Shown here: positions 14,925 through 23,642 of the stretch, in pieces
Layout: each line of letters opens with the position of its first letter
Numbering within the stretch: the stretch's first letter is position 1
Assembly (NCBI GenBank): GCA_016721315.1
Contig: JADKIL010000005.1
Location: 62,001-126,000 of the forward strand
Length of the DNA: 64,000 nt
Direction of reading: 5' to 3'
DNA from: Candidatus Villigracilis vicinus
GTDB lineage: Bacteria; Chloroflexota; Anaerolineae; Anaerolineales; Villigracilaceae
Translations under genes and position numbers: made by a program
Notes under the pieces: model-generated
Told to the model about the DNA's origin: nothing
The model's input: the letters and a program-made list of their open reading frames with translations, nothing else
The model's database searches: none

Positions 14925-16586
14925 ATGAAACCTACTTTCAACAAACACTTATGGGCGTTTATCTCCATCCTTGCCATCGTCACTCTGGCGTGTAAAGCTG
15001 CTTCTCCAGCAGTGGAACCGCTTACCCCTGTCGATGAGCCGGTGTCTGATGCGCAGTTGTCTTCGGCAACCCGTGCCAACCTGATCGCTGCCACGGTGCA
15101 GATCTTCGGTCTCTTTGATGAAAACGGCGAACTGGTGCCCGGTTACGTTGGCTCTGGGACGATCCTGACCCCCACCGGCTTGATCCTCACCAATGCACAT
15201 GTTGCCAGCCCTGCTTCACAAGGCGAACCCGAAAGCGAACCTGACGCACTTGGTGTTGCCATGATCGTATCTGAAGACAAGCCTGCCGTGCCTTCCTACA
15301 CAGCCAAGGTCCTCGCCGTGGATGGCTTCCTTGACCTTGCGGTCATTCAGATCACCGCAAACATCAACGGCACTGCCATAGACCCCAACAGCCTGAACCT
15401 GCCGTATGTGCAATTGGGCAATTCAGATTCTGTGCATGTGGGCGATAACATTAACATTTTCGGCTTCCCTGCCATTGGCGGGAATACCATCACCTTTACA
15501 AAGGGAACCGTCTCTGGTTTCTCTGCGGAAGACCAGCTTGGCGACCGCGCATGGATCAAGACCGACGCCACCATCTCTGGCGGGAACTCTGGCGGTCTGG
15601 CAGCGGATGGCAACGGTCATATCATCGGTGTACCCACCATCGCCAGCGCCAGTCGCGATACAGAAACCTCCGATTGCCGCCAAGTGCAAGACACGAACGG
15701 TGACGGCACCGTTGACCAAAATGATAGTTGTGTGCCGATCGGTGGTTTTTTGAACGGCATCCGCCCGGTGAATCTTGCCCTGCCTCTCATTCAGGCCGCT
15801 CAATCTGGACGTCAATACACCAGTACCTATGCACAGTCTGGTGTGGTGAGCAACCCCGGCAGCGGAAACGAATCGGTATCCGGCTTCGTCTGGCTGGATA
15901 CAACTGGCAGCACCGCAGACAAATGCGATTGGGCAGACAGCACCGTTAACTCATATGGAGACTCGACCTTGTGTCTCGCTGCTGGATTCGAATATTCCGG
16001 CATGGCGGATGGCGAACTATTGGTGGAACACTGGTTCCTGAACAATGAACAAGTAGCAGAATATAGCTACGCTTGGGAATGGGGCGAAAGCGGGCTGTTT
16101 GCAACCTACCTACCCAACGACGGCAACCCCATGCCTGCCGGAACTTACAAAGTGGAAATTTTCGCCGGGGACGCCATGACACCCTTGGGCAGTTCGACGA
16201 ACGTCACCGTCAGCGGAAGCAGCAGTGGGAACAGCGGCAACGGCGGGCTTCCGAAACAACCTGCCTCAAATTCAGATACCATCACAGTTTACGGTTTAAT
16301 TTACGACTCTGCTACGAATAGCGCCATTCCAGGTGCCTATGTCTTCATCCTGACTCCCGGCACAACCTATGACGAATGGGAAGCCGCTGACTTTGCAGAT
16401 AGTTATGTGAACACCTTCCTTGAAACCGATGCAAGCGGTAAATACACCATCTCAGATATTCCACGCAACACTGAGTTCACTCTGGTCTTCGCAGCGCAAG
16501 GCTACTACGACTCGTACGCCGATAATCAATATGCAGGGTCAAATGACCCAGACAGCTACGAGATCAATGTAGGGCTAAGTCAGTAA
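14925..16586 (+). CDS. Trypsin-like (HtrA-type) serine protease lipoprotein with CarboxypepD_reg-like domain
   Basis: 553 aa. Lipobox LAC with Cys at residue 23. The protease domain keeps the triad: His92 in TNAHV, Asp137 in FLDLAV and Ser222 in GGNSGG. After it, CRQVQDTNGDGTVDQNDSC holds an EF-hand/dockerin-like calcium loop (256-267) flanked by Cys251 and Cys269, possibly a disulfide. A middle beta domain of unclear type follows, then a Ser/Gly/Asn linker and a C-terminal carboxypeptidase-regulatory-like domain (ITVYGLIYDSATNSAIPGAY). No PDZ domain is seen. It acts outside the membrane and is the last gene of the PrsW-like operon. Confidence 0.85.
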   Translation: MKPTFNKHLWAFISILAIVTLACKAASPAVEPLTPVDEPVSDAQLSSATRANLIAATVQIFGLFDENGELVPGYVGSGTILTPTGLILTNAHVASPASQGEPESEPDALGVAMIVSEDKPAVPSYTAKVLAVDGFLDLAVIQITANINGTAIDPNSLNLPYVQLGNSDSVHVGDNINIFGFPAIGGNTITFTKGTVSGFSAEDQLGDRAWIKTDATISGGNSGGLAADGNGHIIGVPTIASASRDTETSDCRQVQDTNGDGTVDQNDSCVPIGGFLNGIRPVNLALPLIQAAQSGRQYTSTYAQSGVVSNPGSGNESVSGFVWLDTTGSTADKCDWADSTVNSYGDSTLCLAAGFEYSGMADGELLVEHWFLNNEQVAEYSYAWEWGESGLFATYLPNDGNPMPAGTYKVEIFAGDAMTPLGSSTNVTVSGSSSGNSGNGGLPKQPASNSDTITVYGLIYDSATNSAIPGAYVFILTPGTTYDEWEAADFADSYVNTFLETDASGKYTISDIPRNTEFTLVFAAQGYYDSYADNQYAGSNDPDSYEINVGLSQ

Positions 16587-16620
16587 GGTATCTCTTTGAA
16601 CCATTCGTAAAGTAGAAACA

Positions 16621-16660
16621 AAAAATCGCCTCTGAAAAATTCAGAGGCGATTTTTTGTTT
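16621..16660. terminator. Bidirectional terminator
   Basis: Perfect stem ATCGCCTCTGA/TCAGAGGCGAT (16625-16635 and 16641-16651) with A and T runs on the two sides. It ends the protease operon on plus and the endonuclease IV-like gene on minus. Confidence 0.92.
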
Positions 16661-16689
16661 TTGGTTAATACCAGGGAATACAGTTCAAC

Positions 16690-17547
16690 CTACTTTTCTT
16701 TTTCACCACTAACTTTCATCCAGGTCTTTTTCATTACAAGGGCATCTTCTTCCATAATGGGGCTTTCACAGAGAATGCGTCCGCCGCAGTTAAATTCATG
16801 TAAGGCTTTGAAGAGAGCTTTCAGGTCGAGGTCCGCTTCAGAAAGTGGGAGATGATTCTTTTCCCCTTTCGGTCCATACTCGATACCGGAGAGATGAATG
16901 TGCAGGTTCTTCAAGGCTTTGCTGCCCAAGGTCTTGCCGTATTTCTCCAGCACTCGTGACCATTCGTCGTAGGTATTCATCGAACCGTCGCCGGGACGGG
17001 CGTGGAGATGAGCAAAATCGATACACGGCTGAACCATATCCATTGCTTTGCTCATGGCGAGCGCATCTTCGAACGAGCCGAGCATCGCAGATTTCCCCAT
17101 CGTTTCCGGGCGCAATGTTACCGTATCACCATTCTTTTGTAATTCTTTCACACAGCCTTCGAGCCGCGGGATGGCAATCTTCAACACATCAGCAGGGTCG
17201 TTGCCAAAGTACGAGCCGGGATGAAAGATGATGTCGGTCACACCAGCGAGATAGCCATAATGTGCTGCATCCATCAGGCGTTTACGTGATTTGGGCCACT
17301 CATCGCTCAGTGCATTCAAGTTGATGAAATATGGCGCATGGACGCTCAAGGCTACTTTATGTTCATCTCGTGCGGCTTTGATCAAGGCACAAGTCTCTTC
17401 GCTCACTCGCACCGATTGTACCCAGCCAAGTTCCAGCGTATCCAAACCAATGGACTTGCTAAAAGCGATGGCACCGATCGTACCGCCTGGTTTTTTAGGG
17501 GTGCCGCTGGGCGAGCCAACAGTACCAAATTTGAAAGAAAGGGTCAT
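16690..17547 (-). CDS. Endonuclease IV-like (AP endonuclease family 2) protein
   Basis: 285 aa from ATG 17547 (MTLSFKFGTVGSP), which has GGAG 9 nt upstream; a 62-residue upstream extension seen in frame lacks protein-like character. It is a TIM barrel with the family motifs SVHAPYFINLN, IIFHPGSYFG, LRPETMG, PCIDFAHLHARPGD and NLHIHLSGIEYG, which supply His, Glu and Asp ligands of the trinuclear zinc site. It would cleave abasic sites in DNA. Archaeal-type Nfo homologues have this length and the same LSGIEYG strand. Confidence 0.85.
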   Translation of the reverse strand: MTLSFKFGTVGSPSGTPKKPGGTIGAIAFSKSIGLDTLELGWVQSVRVSEETCALIKAARDEHKVALSVHAPYFINLNALSDEWPKSRKRLMDAAHYGYLAGVTDIIFHPGSYFGNDPADVLKIAIPRLEGCVKELQKNGDTVTLRPETMGKSAMLGSFEDALAMSKAMDMVQPCIDFAHLHARPGDGSMNTYDEWSRVLEKYGKTLGSKALKNLHIHLSGIEYGPKGEKNHLPLSEADLDLKALFKALHEFNCGGRILCESPIMEEDALVMKKTWMKVSGEKEK

Positions 17548-17581
17548 TCGAGACTCCAAGAGTGAGGGATGATCGTACACA

Positions 17582-17968
17582 TTAAGAAATATACATCGAA
17601 GATATTTTTTGCCACAGCGGCGGTCCGAGGATAAGCAAGCCAACCAGCACAGCTGCCAGAGCAGCCACCAGCACAGCCGCCGCCCCCACATCTTTGCCGA
17701 TCTTGGCAAGTGGATGATGTTCTTCGGTCGCAAGATCTACAACAGCTTCAATGGCAGTGTTGATGAACTCGGCAGAAAATACAAAAGCAGCCGTGAGAAT
17801 GACGACCGCCCAGTCTCGCAAGGGAAGTTCAAGCCACAGGCATACACCAAATACCGCGGTCGCAATGACGCTATGGATCCAGGCATTGCGTTGGGTACGC
17901 AAAACATAGCCCCATCCTTGAAAGGCATATCGAAAGGATGCGATACGCGAGCGAATGAATTCGTTCAC
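17582..17968 (-). CDS. dgkA: Diacylglycerol/undecaprenol kinase family protein
   Basis: 128 aa starting at GTG 17968, 2 bp after the ybeY stop codon with AGGAATAG as ribosome binding site. Features: FRYAFQGWGYVLRTQRNAW at the start, the catalytic helix FSAEFINTAIEAVVDLATEEHHPLAKIGKDVGAA (split over residues 65-98) with the key Glu and Asn, and three membrane helices. The family phosphorylates undecaprenol in most Gram-positive-type bacteria. It is grouped with ybeY and the 7TM-HD gene, a common conserved cluster. Confidence 0.88.
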   Translation of the reverse strand: MNEFIRSRIASFRYAFQGWGYVLRTQRNAWIHSVIATAVFGVCLWLELPLRDWAVVILTAAFVFSAEFINTAIEAVVDLATEEHHPLAKIGKDVGAAAVLVAALAAVLVGLLILGPPLWQKISSMYIS

Positions 17969-17970
17969 AA

Positions 17971-18441
17971 CTATTCCTGAATTTGAATTCGAGATAAACC
18001 GAGTTTTTCCAACACCCGGGCTTGTTCTGCCCACATGACAGCTTTCTCTTCCTCGGTGCTGTGATCGTACCCAAGCAGGTGTAATGTCCCATGAACGACA
18101 AGCAATTGGGCTTCGGCTTCCACCGGGTGCCCGCCGGTCTGCGCCTGTTGTGCGGCGCGTGGAATGGAGATGGCAATATCCCCCAGATAAAGTTCTTCGG
18201 TTTCCGGGTCCACTTCACCGGCTGGGAAGGAAAGCACATCCGTAGGCGCGTCCACGCCTAAGTAGTCGAGGTTGAGTTCGTGGAGTTGGCGGTCATCGGT
18301 CAGGACGATGGTCATATCTGCATGGGCAGACTCAGGACCGAAGTCGGGGTTAAGAGGCGAGACAGATTCAAGTGTGATGAGCGCGGCACGTTCAAGCAGG
18401 GTAGTGTCACGAAAGTCCATTTGGTTATCTATATTGATCAT
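17971..18441 (-). CDS. ybeY: Endoribonuclease YbeY (rRNA maturation)
   Basis: 156 aa. The zinc-binding signature HGTLHLLGYDHSTEEE (three His) is complete, and the preceding DVLSFPAGE and GDIAISIPRA segments are typical. YbeY matures 16S rRNA 3' ends and takes part in ribosome quality control. Its ATG overlaps the stop of the 7TM-HD gene, and the cluster 7TM-HD/ybeY/dgkA is standard in bacteria. Confidence 0.95.
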   Translation of the reverse strand: MINIDNQMDFRDTTLLERAALITLESVSPLNPDFGPESAHADMTIVLTDDRQLHELNLDYLGVDAPTDVLSFPAGEVDPETEELYLGDIAISIPRAAQQAQTGGHPVEAEAQLLVVHGTLHLLGYDHSTEEEKAVMWAEQARVLEKLGLSRIQIQE

Positions 18442-20549
18442 TTTTCTTTTCTCGAGACGAGCAGGGTCGTATCTTGATCGGGTACGGCGGCTTTAGGGTA
18501 TTGAATGCGTGGATGATAGGTGCCGCGCAAGGTGGTGACAAAAGACTCAGTGATGAGTTTGAGGTCGCGCAAAGTCAGCAGAGTATCGTCAAGCTGGTTG
18601 TATTTTTGCACGGTCTGAATAACGCTGGTGACGAGTGCACGGATCTCATCATCGCTGCCGGGGCGTTCGGCACGAGCACGGGCTTCGGAGGCATCGGCGA
18701 GCATGAGCAACGCCGTCTCCCGTGAAGCCGGGCGTGGACCAGGATAACGGAACTTTTCGATATCCACTTTGGTAACGTCGCCGCCTGCGGCTTCCATGGC
18801 TTGGTTATATTGGTAGTGCGTAATGAGCGTACCATGATGTTCAAGGATAAAGTCTTGCAGGCGGCGCGGAAGGCGGTGCTTCTTTGCAAGCTGCACACCA
18901 TCGGTCACATGCCGCACAATGGTGGCCGAGACTTCTTCAGGGTTGGCATTATTATGGGCATTAAGGTTGCCCTGTGCCTGATTTTCGATAAAGAAATTCG
19001 GGTTGAGCGCTTTACCAATATCGTGGAAGAGCGCACCTACCCGGGTGAGCAAAGGGTCAGCGCCGATCTTTTCAGCGGCTTGCTCGGCGAGGTTCGCAAC
19101 CTGCAAGCTGTGTTGATACGTACCTGGCGCATTTCGCAGAAAGAATTGCAAGAGCGGGAAATCAGGGCGGGAAATATCAAGCAATTGCAGCGCAGTAGTA
19201 AGACCAAGGATCTGGGCAAAGATATATTGGAGGAGCAACGCAATGCTTGCGGAAGAGAACCCGGCAAATGCGATCACCCCAACGTATTGAAGGATACCCA
19301 GCCAATCCAATGTAATGAGCGGAATGCGAAACGCCAAAAGTGCCGCCGCGCCGGAAAATGATATGGCAATCCCAGCACGTACAAACCCCCAAAAACGGCG
19401 TGCAGGGCCGAGAGCCAGCAGCCCCATCAAAGACGAGAACATGTAATAAGGGATCAAATCATATGAGTTAGGCAAACCAAATGCGGCCAGAATAGCAAGC
19501 GGTATGGCGAAGACCAGCCCAACTTCCAGGCTAAACAACCCTGTAAACAAAAGTGCGGCAGCTTGTATTGGATATCCGTATGGGGCAAGTGTTCTTTCAG
19601 CAAATAGGCGCGCGCCAGCCAGAAAGAAGATAAAAATCAGAGAGATGATTAGCAGGTTCTTTGGATCGTTCAAAAAAACTGTACGCGGCTTACGATAAAA
19701 ATAAGCTGGGACAAATGCAGCGCAAAGCAAGACCATCGCAGCCGCTGCAGCGATATCCTCCCAACGCTGACCAGGACGGATCATGCCCAATTGTTGAAAG
19801 GCTTCTACATCTGCAGGGGTGATGATCTCCCCCGCCGGAACGATGGTCTCTCCTGCCTTATACGTCTGAACGATAGGTTGGATCGCTTCACGTGCAGCCA
19901 ACTTGGCAGCATCGGTCAATTCCTGGCTGAAGAAACTATTCGAAACAACGAAAGGCGAAACAAGTTCGGTTACCAGCTCGGTCTGTGGTTCGTTGAAGGT
20001 CAGGCTCACCAGTGCAGAGATGCCCGCTTGAGTAACCTCAACTTTGTCGTCATAGATCGCACGGCGCATTACCTGTTCGAGCACACGTACAGCTTCCGCC
20101 TGAACCGCATCCCAGCGCACATCTGATATGCCTAATAAATAATCGACCGTTTCGGCTTTCAGGCGCAGGTCGCTCAGGGCAAGCAGGCTTTCACGGGTCT
20201 CGTCGGTGGTCAAATCGGCATTATCGCGAATGGAGGTGATATTTTGCAGGGAAGTACGTAAACGCTCGATCTGTTCACGGGCGATGGCAGGGTCTGGCAA
20301 ACTATACACCGGCTGAACAGCACTCTCCGCCGCCGTGCGGGCTTCTTCGGTACGGATCTCGCTGACATATTCGATATCACGCGGCGATTTAATGGTGGAC
20401 TGCGCCACATCTCCTTCGCTGACAGCTTGCAGTGTGGGGCTCAACCCCGTCGGTGAAATTAGAATACCAAAAGATGCCAGACCGACGATGGCGATCAGGC
20501 TGTATTGTAATATTCGGATGCGGCGTGGAACGGGGGCTCGGGTATTCAT
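18438..20549 (-). CDS. 7TM-HD family cyclic-di-AMP phosphodiesterase-like protein (PgpH/YqfF)
   Basis: 703 aa. One N-terminal helix, a large outer domain (residues about 50-265) with the 7TMR-HDED charge-rich helices, seven membrane helices (about 275-470), then a cytoplasmic HD domain. The HD motif includes GTYQHSLQVANLAEQAA, LFHDIGKALNP and HHGTLITHYQYNQA. Listeria PgpH of this family degrades c-di-AMP. AAGGAGGTGA lies upstream but inside a hairpin (20558-20585), 22 nt from the ATG, so initiation may be inefficient or controlled. Confidence 0.92.
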   Translation of the reverse strand: MNTRAPVPRRIRILQYSLIAIVGLASFGILISPTGLSPTLQAVSEGDVAQSTIKSPRDIEYVSEIRTEEARTAAESAVQPVYSLPDPAIAREQIERLRTSLQNITSIRDNADLTTDETRESLLALSDLRLKAETVDYLLGISDVRWDAVQAEAVRVLEQVMRRAIYDDKVEVTQAGISALVSLTFNEPQTELVTELVSPFVVSNSFFSQELTDAAKLAAREAIQPIVQTYKAGETIVPAGEIITPADVEAFQQLGMIRPGQRWEDIAAAAAMVLLCAAFVPAYFYRKPRTVFLNDPKNLLIISLIFIFFLAGARLFAERTLAPYGYPIQAAALLFTGLFSLEVGLVFAIPLAILAAFGLPNSYDLIPYYMFSSLMGLLALGPARRFWGFVRAGIAISFSGAAALLAFRIPLITLDWLGILQYVGVIAFAGFSSASIALLLQYIFAQILGLTTALQLLDISRPDFPLLQFFLRNAPGTYQHSLQVANLAEQAAEKIGADPLLTRVGALFHDIGKALNPNFFIENQAQGNLNAHNNANPEEVSATIVRHVTDGVQLAKKHRLPRRLQDFILEHHGTLITHYQYNQAMEAAGGDVTKVDIEKFRYPGPRPASRETALLMLADASEARARAERPGSDDEIRALVTSVIQTVQKYNQLDDTLLTLRDLKLITESFVTTLRGTYHPRIQYPKAAVPDQDTTLLVSRKEK

Positions 20550-20557
20550 AAAATAGA

Positions 20558-20585
20558 CCGCAAGGAGATATTCACCTCCTTGCGG
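20558..20585 (-). terminator. Hairpin between yqeY and the 7TM-HD gene (weak terminator or RBS sequestration)
   Basis: A 10-bp perfect stem CCGCAAGGAG/CTCCTTGCGG with an 8-nt loop. On the minus transcript it is followed only by TCTATTTTATG, so it is a weak terminator. Its 5' arm and loop contain AAGGAGGTGA, a full anti-SD complement. Confidence 0.55.
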
Positions 20586-20592
20586 CGGAGTC

Positions 20593-21039
20593 TTACGGGT
20601 TAAGCAATTCCTTGACAGCAGCGCTGATCATGTCGTTGGGTGCGCGTCCTGCTACCTTGGGCATGACCACCTTCATGACCTTGCCCATATCACTCGGAGC
20701 AGCGGCGCCGGTCTCGGTAATGGCGGCTTGCACCAGAGCGCGTAATTCTGCAGGGTCCATGGCTTTGGGCAGGAATTCTTCCAACACTTTGATCTCTGCT
20801 TCATTATCCGCGGCAAGATCGCTGCGGTTGGCTTTCTTTGCTTCCTCCAACGCTTCACGCCGGTTCTTGACCTCTTTTTGGATCAGGGCATTGATCGCCA
20901 TATCATCCAGTTCGATGCGTTTGTCCACTTCCACTTGTTTGACGGCAGCCAGCACCATACGCACCGTACGCTTGCGGAGGTCATCTCCGCTCTTCATTGC
21001 CTCTTTCATTGCTTCGTTTAGTTTTGCTTTTGTATCCAT
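20593..21039 (-). CDS. GatB/YqeY domain protein
   Basis: 148 aa, the standard YqeY length. It opens with MDTKAKLNEAMKEAMKSGD, continues with KRTVRMVLAAVKQVEVDKR and ends GRAPNDMISAAVKELL, all typical of the stand-alone YqeY family related to the tail domain of GatB, which may have a tRNA-linked role. TATAAT lies 7 nt before the ATG with no RBS, so it is probably leaderless. Confidence 0.92.
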   Translation of the reverse strand: MDTKAKLNEAMKEAMKSGDDLRKRTVRMVLAAVKQVEVDKRIELDDMAINALIQKEVKNRREALEEAKKANRSDLAADNEAEIKVLEEFLPKAMDPAELRALVQAAITETGAAAPSDMGKVMKVVMPKVAGRAPNDMISAAVKELLNP

Positions 21040-21046
21040 ATGTTTT

Positions 21047-21052
21047 ATTATA
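21047..21052 (-). promoter_or_regulatory. -10 box of a leaderless promoter for yqeY
   Basis: The minus strand reads TATAAT followed by AAAACAT and the ATG at 21039. Confidence 0.55.
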
Positions 21053-21116
21053 CCTTTCTTGAGATGACTAAAGTGCAGGTCGCTTTGTCAATGCGACTAA
21101 ATTGCAACATACAAAC

Positions 21117-21740
21117 TCATTTATCCGTGAACCTTGAGAACATTTCCGGAGAGAGCAATTTTCGTAACAGATCAAGTTCATACGTAGAGCGTTGTGTGGC
21201 GGCGGCAATGGCGTAAGGAAACTTGGGCCCCTGATCGGGAGTGTCGAGATTCATCCAGCCGTGTGAGTCTTTGGGCAACAGTTTCAACGCCCACGGGCGC
21301 AGGGGCTTGATGAAATACAAGGCGTCCATTGGAAGGTAGATCTTGCCGGAGTGCAGGCTGGGGCTTTGTACCAATTCCTTCTTTAGCGGGTCAATTTCAG
21401 GGGGAGGCGGAGGCGCGCCGTTGTATTGATCCAGCCAGAGGGTCACATAATTAGTATGAGCGTAGAAATCCTGGGCGGTATGCAGCAGGCGTCCGAAGGC
21501 GATCCATGCGCCAAGGATGCCCGGTGAAAGCAGGGTCGCAAGTACGTATCCGCGTTGTTCATTGATGTAACGGTTGCCCTTGTCAATGGCGTTGTTATCG
21601 TAATGGATCTCGTCGTGCCCGAACTGATTCCAAAAGGAATCTTGTTTGAGGTTGGCTGCGATAATGATCTCCAGCGCGCGTTCGCTGAAGTGCGGGGCAA
21701 GCGCCGCGATGGTCATTTCGATATGATATTTGGCGATCAT
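21117..21740 (-). CDS. HetC/zinc-dependent phospholipase C-like protein
   Basis: 207 aa from ATG 21740, placed by the TATAAT box 7 nt upstream (an ATG at 21749 overlaps that box). The motif GRLLHTAQDFYAHTNYV near residues 86-102 is the His/Asp-rich metal helix found in HET-C and bacterial PLC/S1-P1-like folds, and FGHDEIHYDN precedes it. The remaining zinc ligands of true PLC are not obvious, so enzymatic activity is uncertain. It shares a bidirectional promoter with the divergent adenosyltransferase gene. Confidence 0.65.
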   Translation of the reverse strand: MIAKYHIEMTIAALAPHFSERALEIIIAANLKQDSFWNQFGHDEIHYDNNAIDKGNRYINEQRGYVLATLLSPGILGAWIAFGRLLHTAQDFYAHTNYVTLWLDQYNGAPPPPPEIDPLKKELVQSPSLHSGKIYLPMDALYFIKPLRPWALKLLPKDSHGWMNLDTPDQGPKFPYAIAAATQRSTYELDLLRKLLSPEMFSRFTDK

Positions 21741-21747
21741 GCGCGAC

Positions 21748-21773
21748 ATTATAGCGGATATTGTGGGTATAAT
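21748..21773. promoter_or_regulatory. Bidirectional pair of leaderless -10 boxes
   Basis: TATAAT occurs on the minus strand at 21753-21748 (7 nt before ATG 21740) and on the plus strand at 21768-21773 (6 nt before ATG 21780). The two boxes are only 14 bp apart, so the two polymerases must compete for the same stretch. Confidence 0.6.
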
Positions 21774-21779
21774 GCCCGC

Positions 21780-22325
21780 ATGACATTTTATACAGCAAAA
21801 GGCGACGACGGCACGACCGGACTTCTCGGGGAGGGGCGTGTCCCTAAATATCATGTTCAGATGGAGGCGGTTGGTACGCTCGACGAGGCCTCTGCCGCCT
21901 TGGGGCTTGCCCGCGCCCAATGTTCCGCGCCTCAAACTCCCCGCATTCTGCTAGATGCCCAACGAGACCTCTACAAGCTGATGGCAGAAGTGGCCGCCAC
22001 GCCGGAAAATGCGCAAACCTTCCGTCATATTGATGAAGCGCGGGTGAAATGGCTTGAGCACGAGACCGATGAACTAAGCAAGGTGGTGCCCATGCCGCAC
22101 GAGTTCATTCTGCCGGGTGACACGCTGGGCGGCGCTGCACTTTCTCTGGCAAGGGCAGTCATCCGCCGGGCAGAGCGGCGCGTGGTGGAACTTTTTGACG
22201 GCGAAGTGGTGTTCAACCCGCACTTGCAGCGCTATCTCAACCGACTCTCTTCGTTATGTTTTGTATTGGAACTGCTGGAAAATCAGCATGCAGGCAGGAA
22301 GACCTCGCTGGCGAAGTCGGAATAA
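21780..22325 (+). CDS. PduO-type cob(I)alamin adenosyltransferase
   Basis: 181 aa. The N-terminus MTFYTAKGDDGTTGLLGEGR carries the ATP-binding TGDxGxT-like motif of PduO-type enzymes (here GDDGTTGL), followed by EAVGTLDEASAALGLAR; late motifs HEFILPGD and RAVIRRAERRVVEL include the ATP/cobalamin contacts. It converts cob(I)alamin to adenosylcobalamin. Probably leaderless: TATAAT 6 nt before the ATG. No cobalamin riboswitch fits in the 39 bp between it and the divergent gene. Confidence 0.92.
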   Translation: MTFYTAKGDDGTTGLLGEGRVPKYHVQMEAVGTLDEASAALGLARAQCSAPQTPRILLDAQRDLYKLMAEVAATPENAQTFRHIDEARVKWLEHETDELSKVVPMPHEFILPGDTLGGAALSLARAVIRRAERRVVELFDGEVVFNPHLQRYLNRLSSLCFVLELLENQHAGRKTSLAKSE

Positions 22326-22433
22326 AAAAATAACGAGTTTCAAAGTTTGAAACCCATCATTTGTGTACTCTGAGCGACAGCGTCATTCTCCCAAGGGTAT
22401 TTGGTGATGGAAGCGACAACGGAAAAGGAAATC

Positions 22434-23135
22434 ATGACTGGAACGATAATCAATGTAGTTGCCATCTTGATCGGGGGAACGGTCGGTTTGTTATTTGGTT
22501 CACGCATCCCTGAAAGGTTCAAGTCCACTATCATTGCAGGTATGGGGCTTTTCACGGTAGCGATGGGGATGCAGATGTTCTTTAAAAGTGAGAATCAATT
22601 GATCGTACTGGGCGCCCTGATTCTTGGAACCATCCTCGGGGAATGGCTGGGCATTGAAGATCGCCTTCAGTCGTTTGGGTTGAATCTCGAAAAGCGTTTT
22701 TCAAGCGATGAAGAAAGTGGCACTGGCTCGCGCTTCGTGCGTGGATTCATGGTGGCGTCTCTGCTCTTTTGTATCGGTCCCATGGCGATCCTTGGCTCGA
22801 TCCAGGATGGGCTGACCGGCGATTACAACCTGCTGGCAGTCAAATCCACATTAGATGGGTTTGCCTCGATCGCCTTCGCCTCCACCTTGGGGATCGGCGT
22901 GATGTTCTCTTCGATCATTATCCTTTTTTATCAGGGCGGCATTAGTCTGCTGGCGGGAGCGCTGAGCGCCATCATCAGTGACCCAATGATGAATGAAATG
23001 ACCGCTACTGGCGGGGTAATTTTGGTGGGATTGGGGGTCAGTAACCTGCTGGAAATTAAGAAGATCCGCGTGGGGAACTTCCTGCCTGCACTGGCGATTG
23101 CGCCGTTGATCGTTTGGGTATTGGGGAAGATATAA
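22434..23135 (+). CDS. DUF554 membrane protein
   Basis: 233 aa from ATG 22434, with AAAGGAAATC upstream. Several membrane helices and the conserved GTIINVVAILIGGTVGLLFG start, LGALILGTILGEWLGIEDR and GPMAILGSIQDGLTGD segments mark the YdfK/YqgA-type DUF554 family of transporters of unknown substrate. The preceding 108 bp carry a small imperfect palindrome (22335-22351) and nothing else recognised. Confidence 0.88.
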   Translation: MTGTIINVVAILIGGTVGLLFGSRIPERFKSTIIAGMGLFTVAMGMQMFFKSENQLIVLGALILGTILGEWLGIEDRLQSFGLNLEKRFSSDEESGTGSRFVRGFMVASLLFCIGPMAILGSIQDGLTGDYNLLAVKSTLDGFASIAFASTLGIGVMFSSIIILFYQGGISLLAGALSAIISDPMMNEMTATGGVILVGLGVSNLLEIKKIRVGNFLPALAIAPLIVWVLGKI

Positions 23136-23137
23136 AA

Positions 23138-23578
23138 TTACTTCAATCCCCTAAACCAGCCTCTTTGTTTCATCGTTTTTCTTCTATGGCAATTAGCGCA
23201 TAAAACATCACATTTATCAATTTCTGCCTGTATTTTTTCAATAGGGTATCCACCTGCAACCATCACACTCACAGCTTTATCTTTTCCGTAACGATGGTGA
23301 AATTCCAGCACAACCGGGTCTTTTTCACCACACTCAATACAGGGATGGTTCAAAAGATATTCCCAAACATATTGACGCACTTCCTGTCTAAACCTTCGCT
23401 TTCGGGCTTGAACGTTCTTAAGATGTCCTTCCTTATTTTTGATATACCATTTTTTAACTTGCCCCTTGCGACACTCGCGACAAGTCCCCTGGCGAATGCC
23501 AAGTGCTTTAAAGCGCCAACTGAATTCTTCTATCTTCTTAACCTGCCTGCAGGATGAACATCGTTTTTTATTTTCCAT
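23138..23578 (-). CDS. HNH-type endonuclease-like protein
   Basis: 146 aa. A zinc-finger-like N-terminus (CSSCRQVKKIEEF, CRECRKG) is followed by a basic segment and an HNH core: CIECGEKDPVVLEFHHRYGKD, then CDVLCANCHRRKT. This form, with paired CxxC around the HNH, is common in phage and mobile small endonucleases and in free-standing bacterial copies. GAGGGAAA lies before ATG 23578. It converges with the DUF554 gene with 2 bp between stops. Confidence 0.82.
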   Translation of the reverse strand: MENKKRCSSCRQVKKIEEFSWRFKALGIRQGTCRECRKGQVKKWYIKNKEGHLKNVQARKRRFRQEVRQYVWEYLLNHPCIECGEKDPVVLEFHHRYGKDKAVSVMVAGGYPIEKIQAEIDKCDVLCANCHRRKTMKQRGWFRGLK

Positions 23579-23642
23579 TTTCCCTCAATCATTAAATGAA
23601 AAGGTCCAATACATAAAGATAGTATCAGACCTTTTCAATGTG

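Noticed and set aside
17548..17733. 62-residue N-terminal extension of the endonuclease IV-like protein
   Set aside because: Trp/Cys-rich non-family text that overlaps the dgkA-like gene in another frame; a good RBS sits before ATG 17547.
21741..21779. Possible cobalamin riboswitch for the adenosyltransferase
   Set aside because: Only 39 bp separate the divergent genes and the mRNA seems leaderless.
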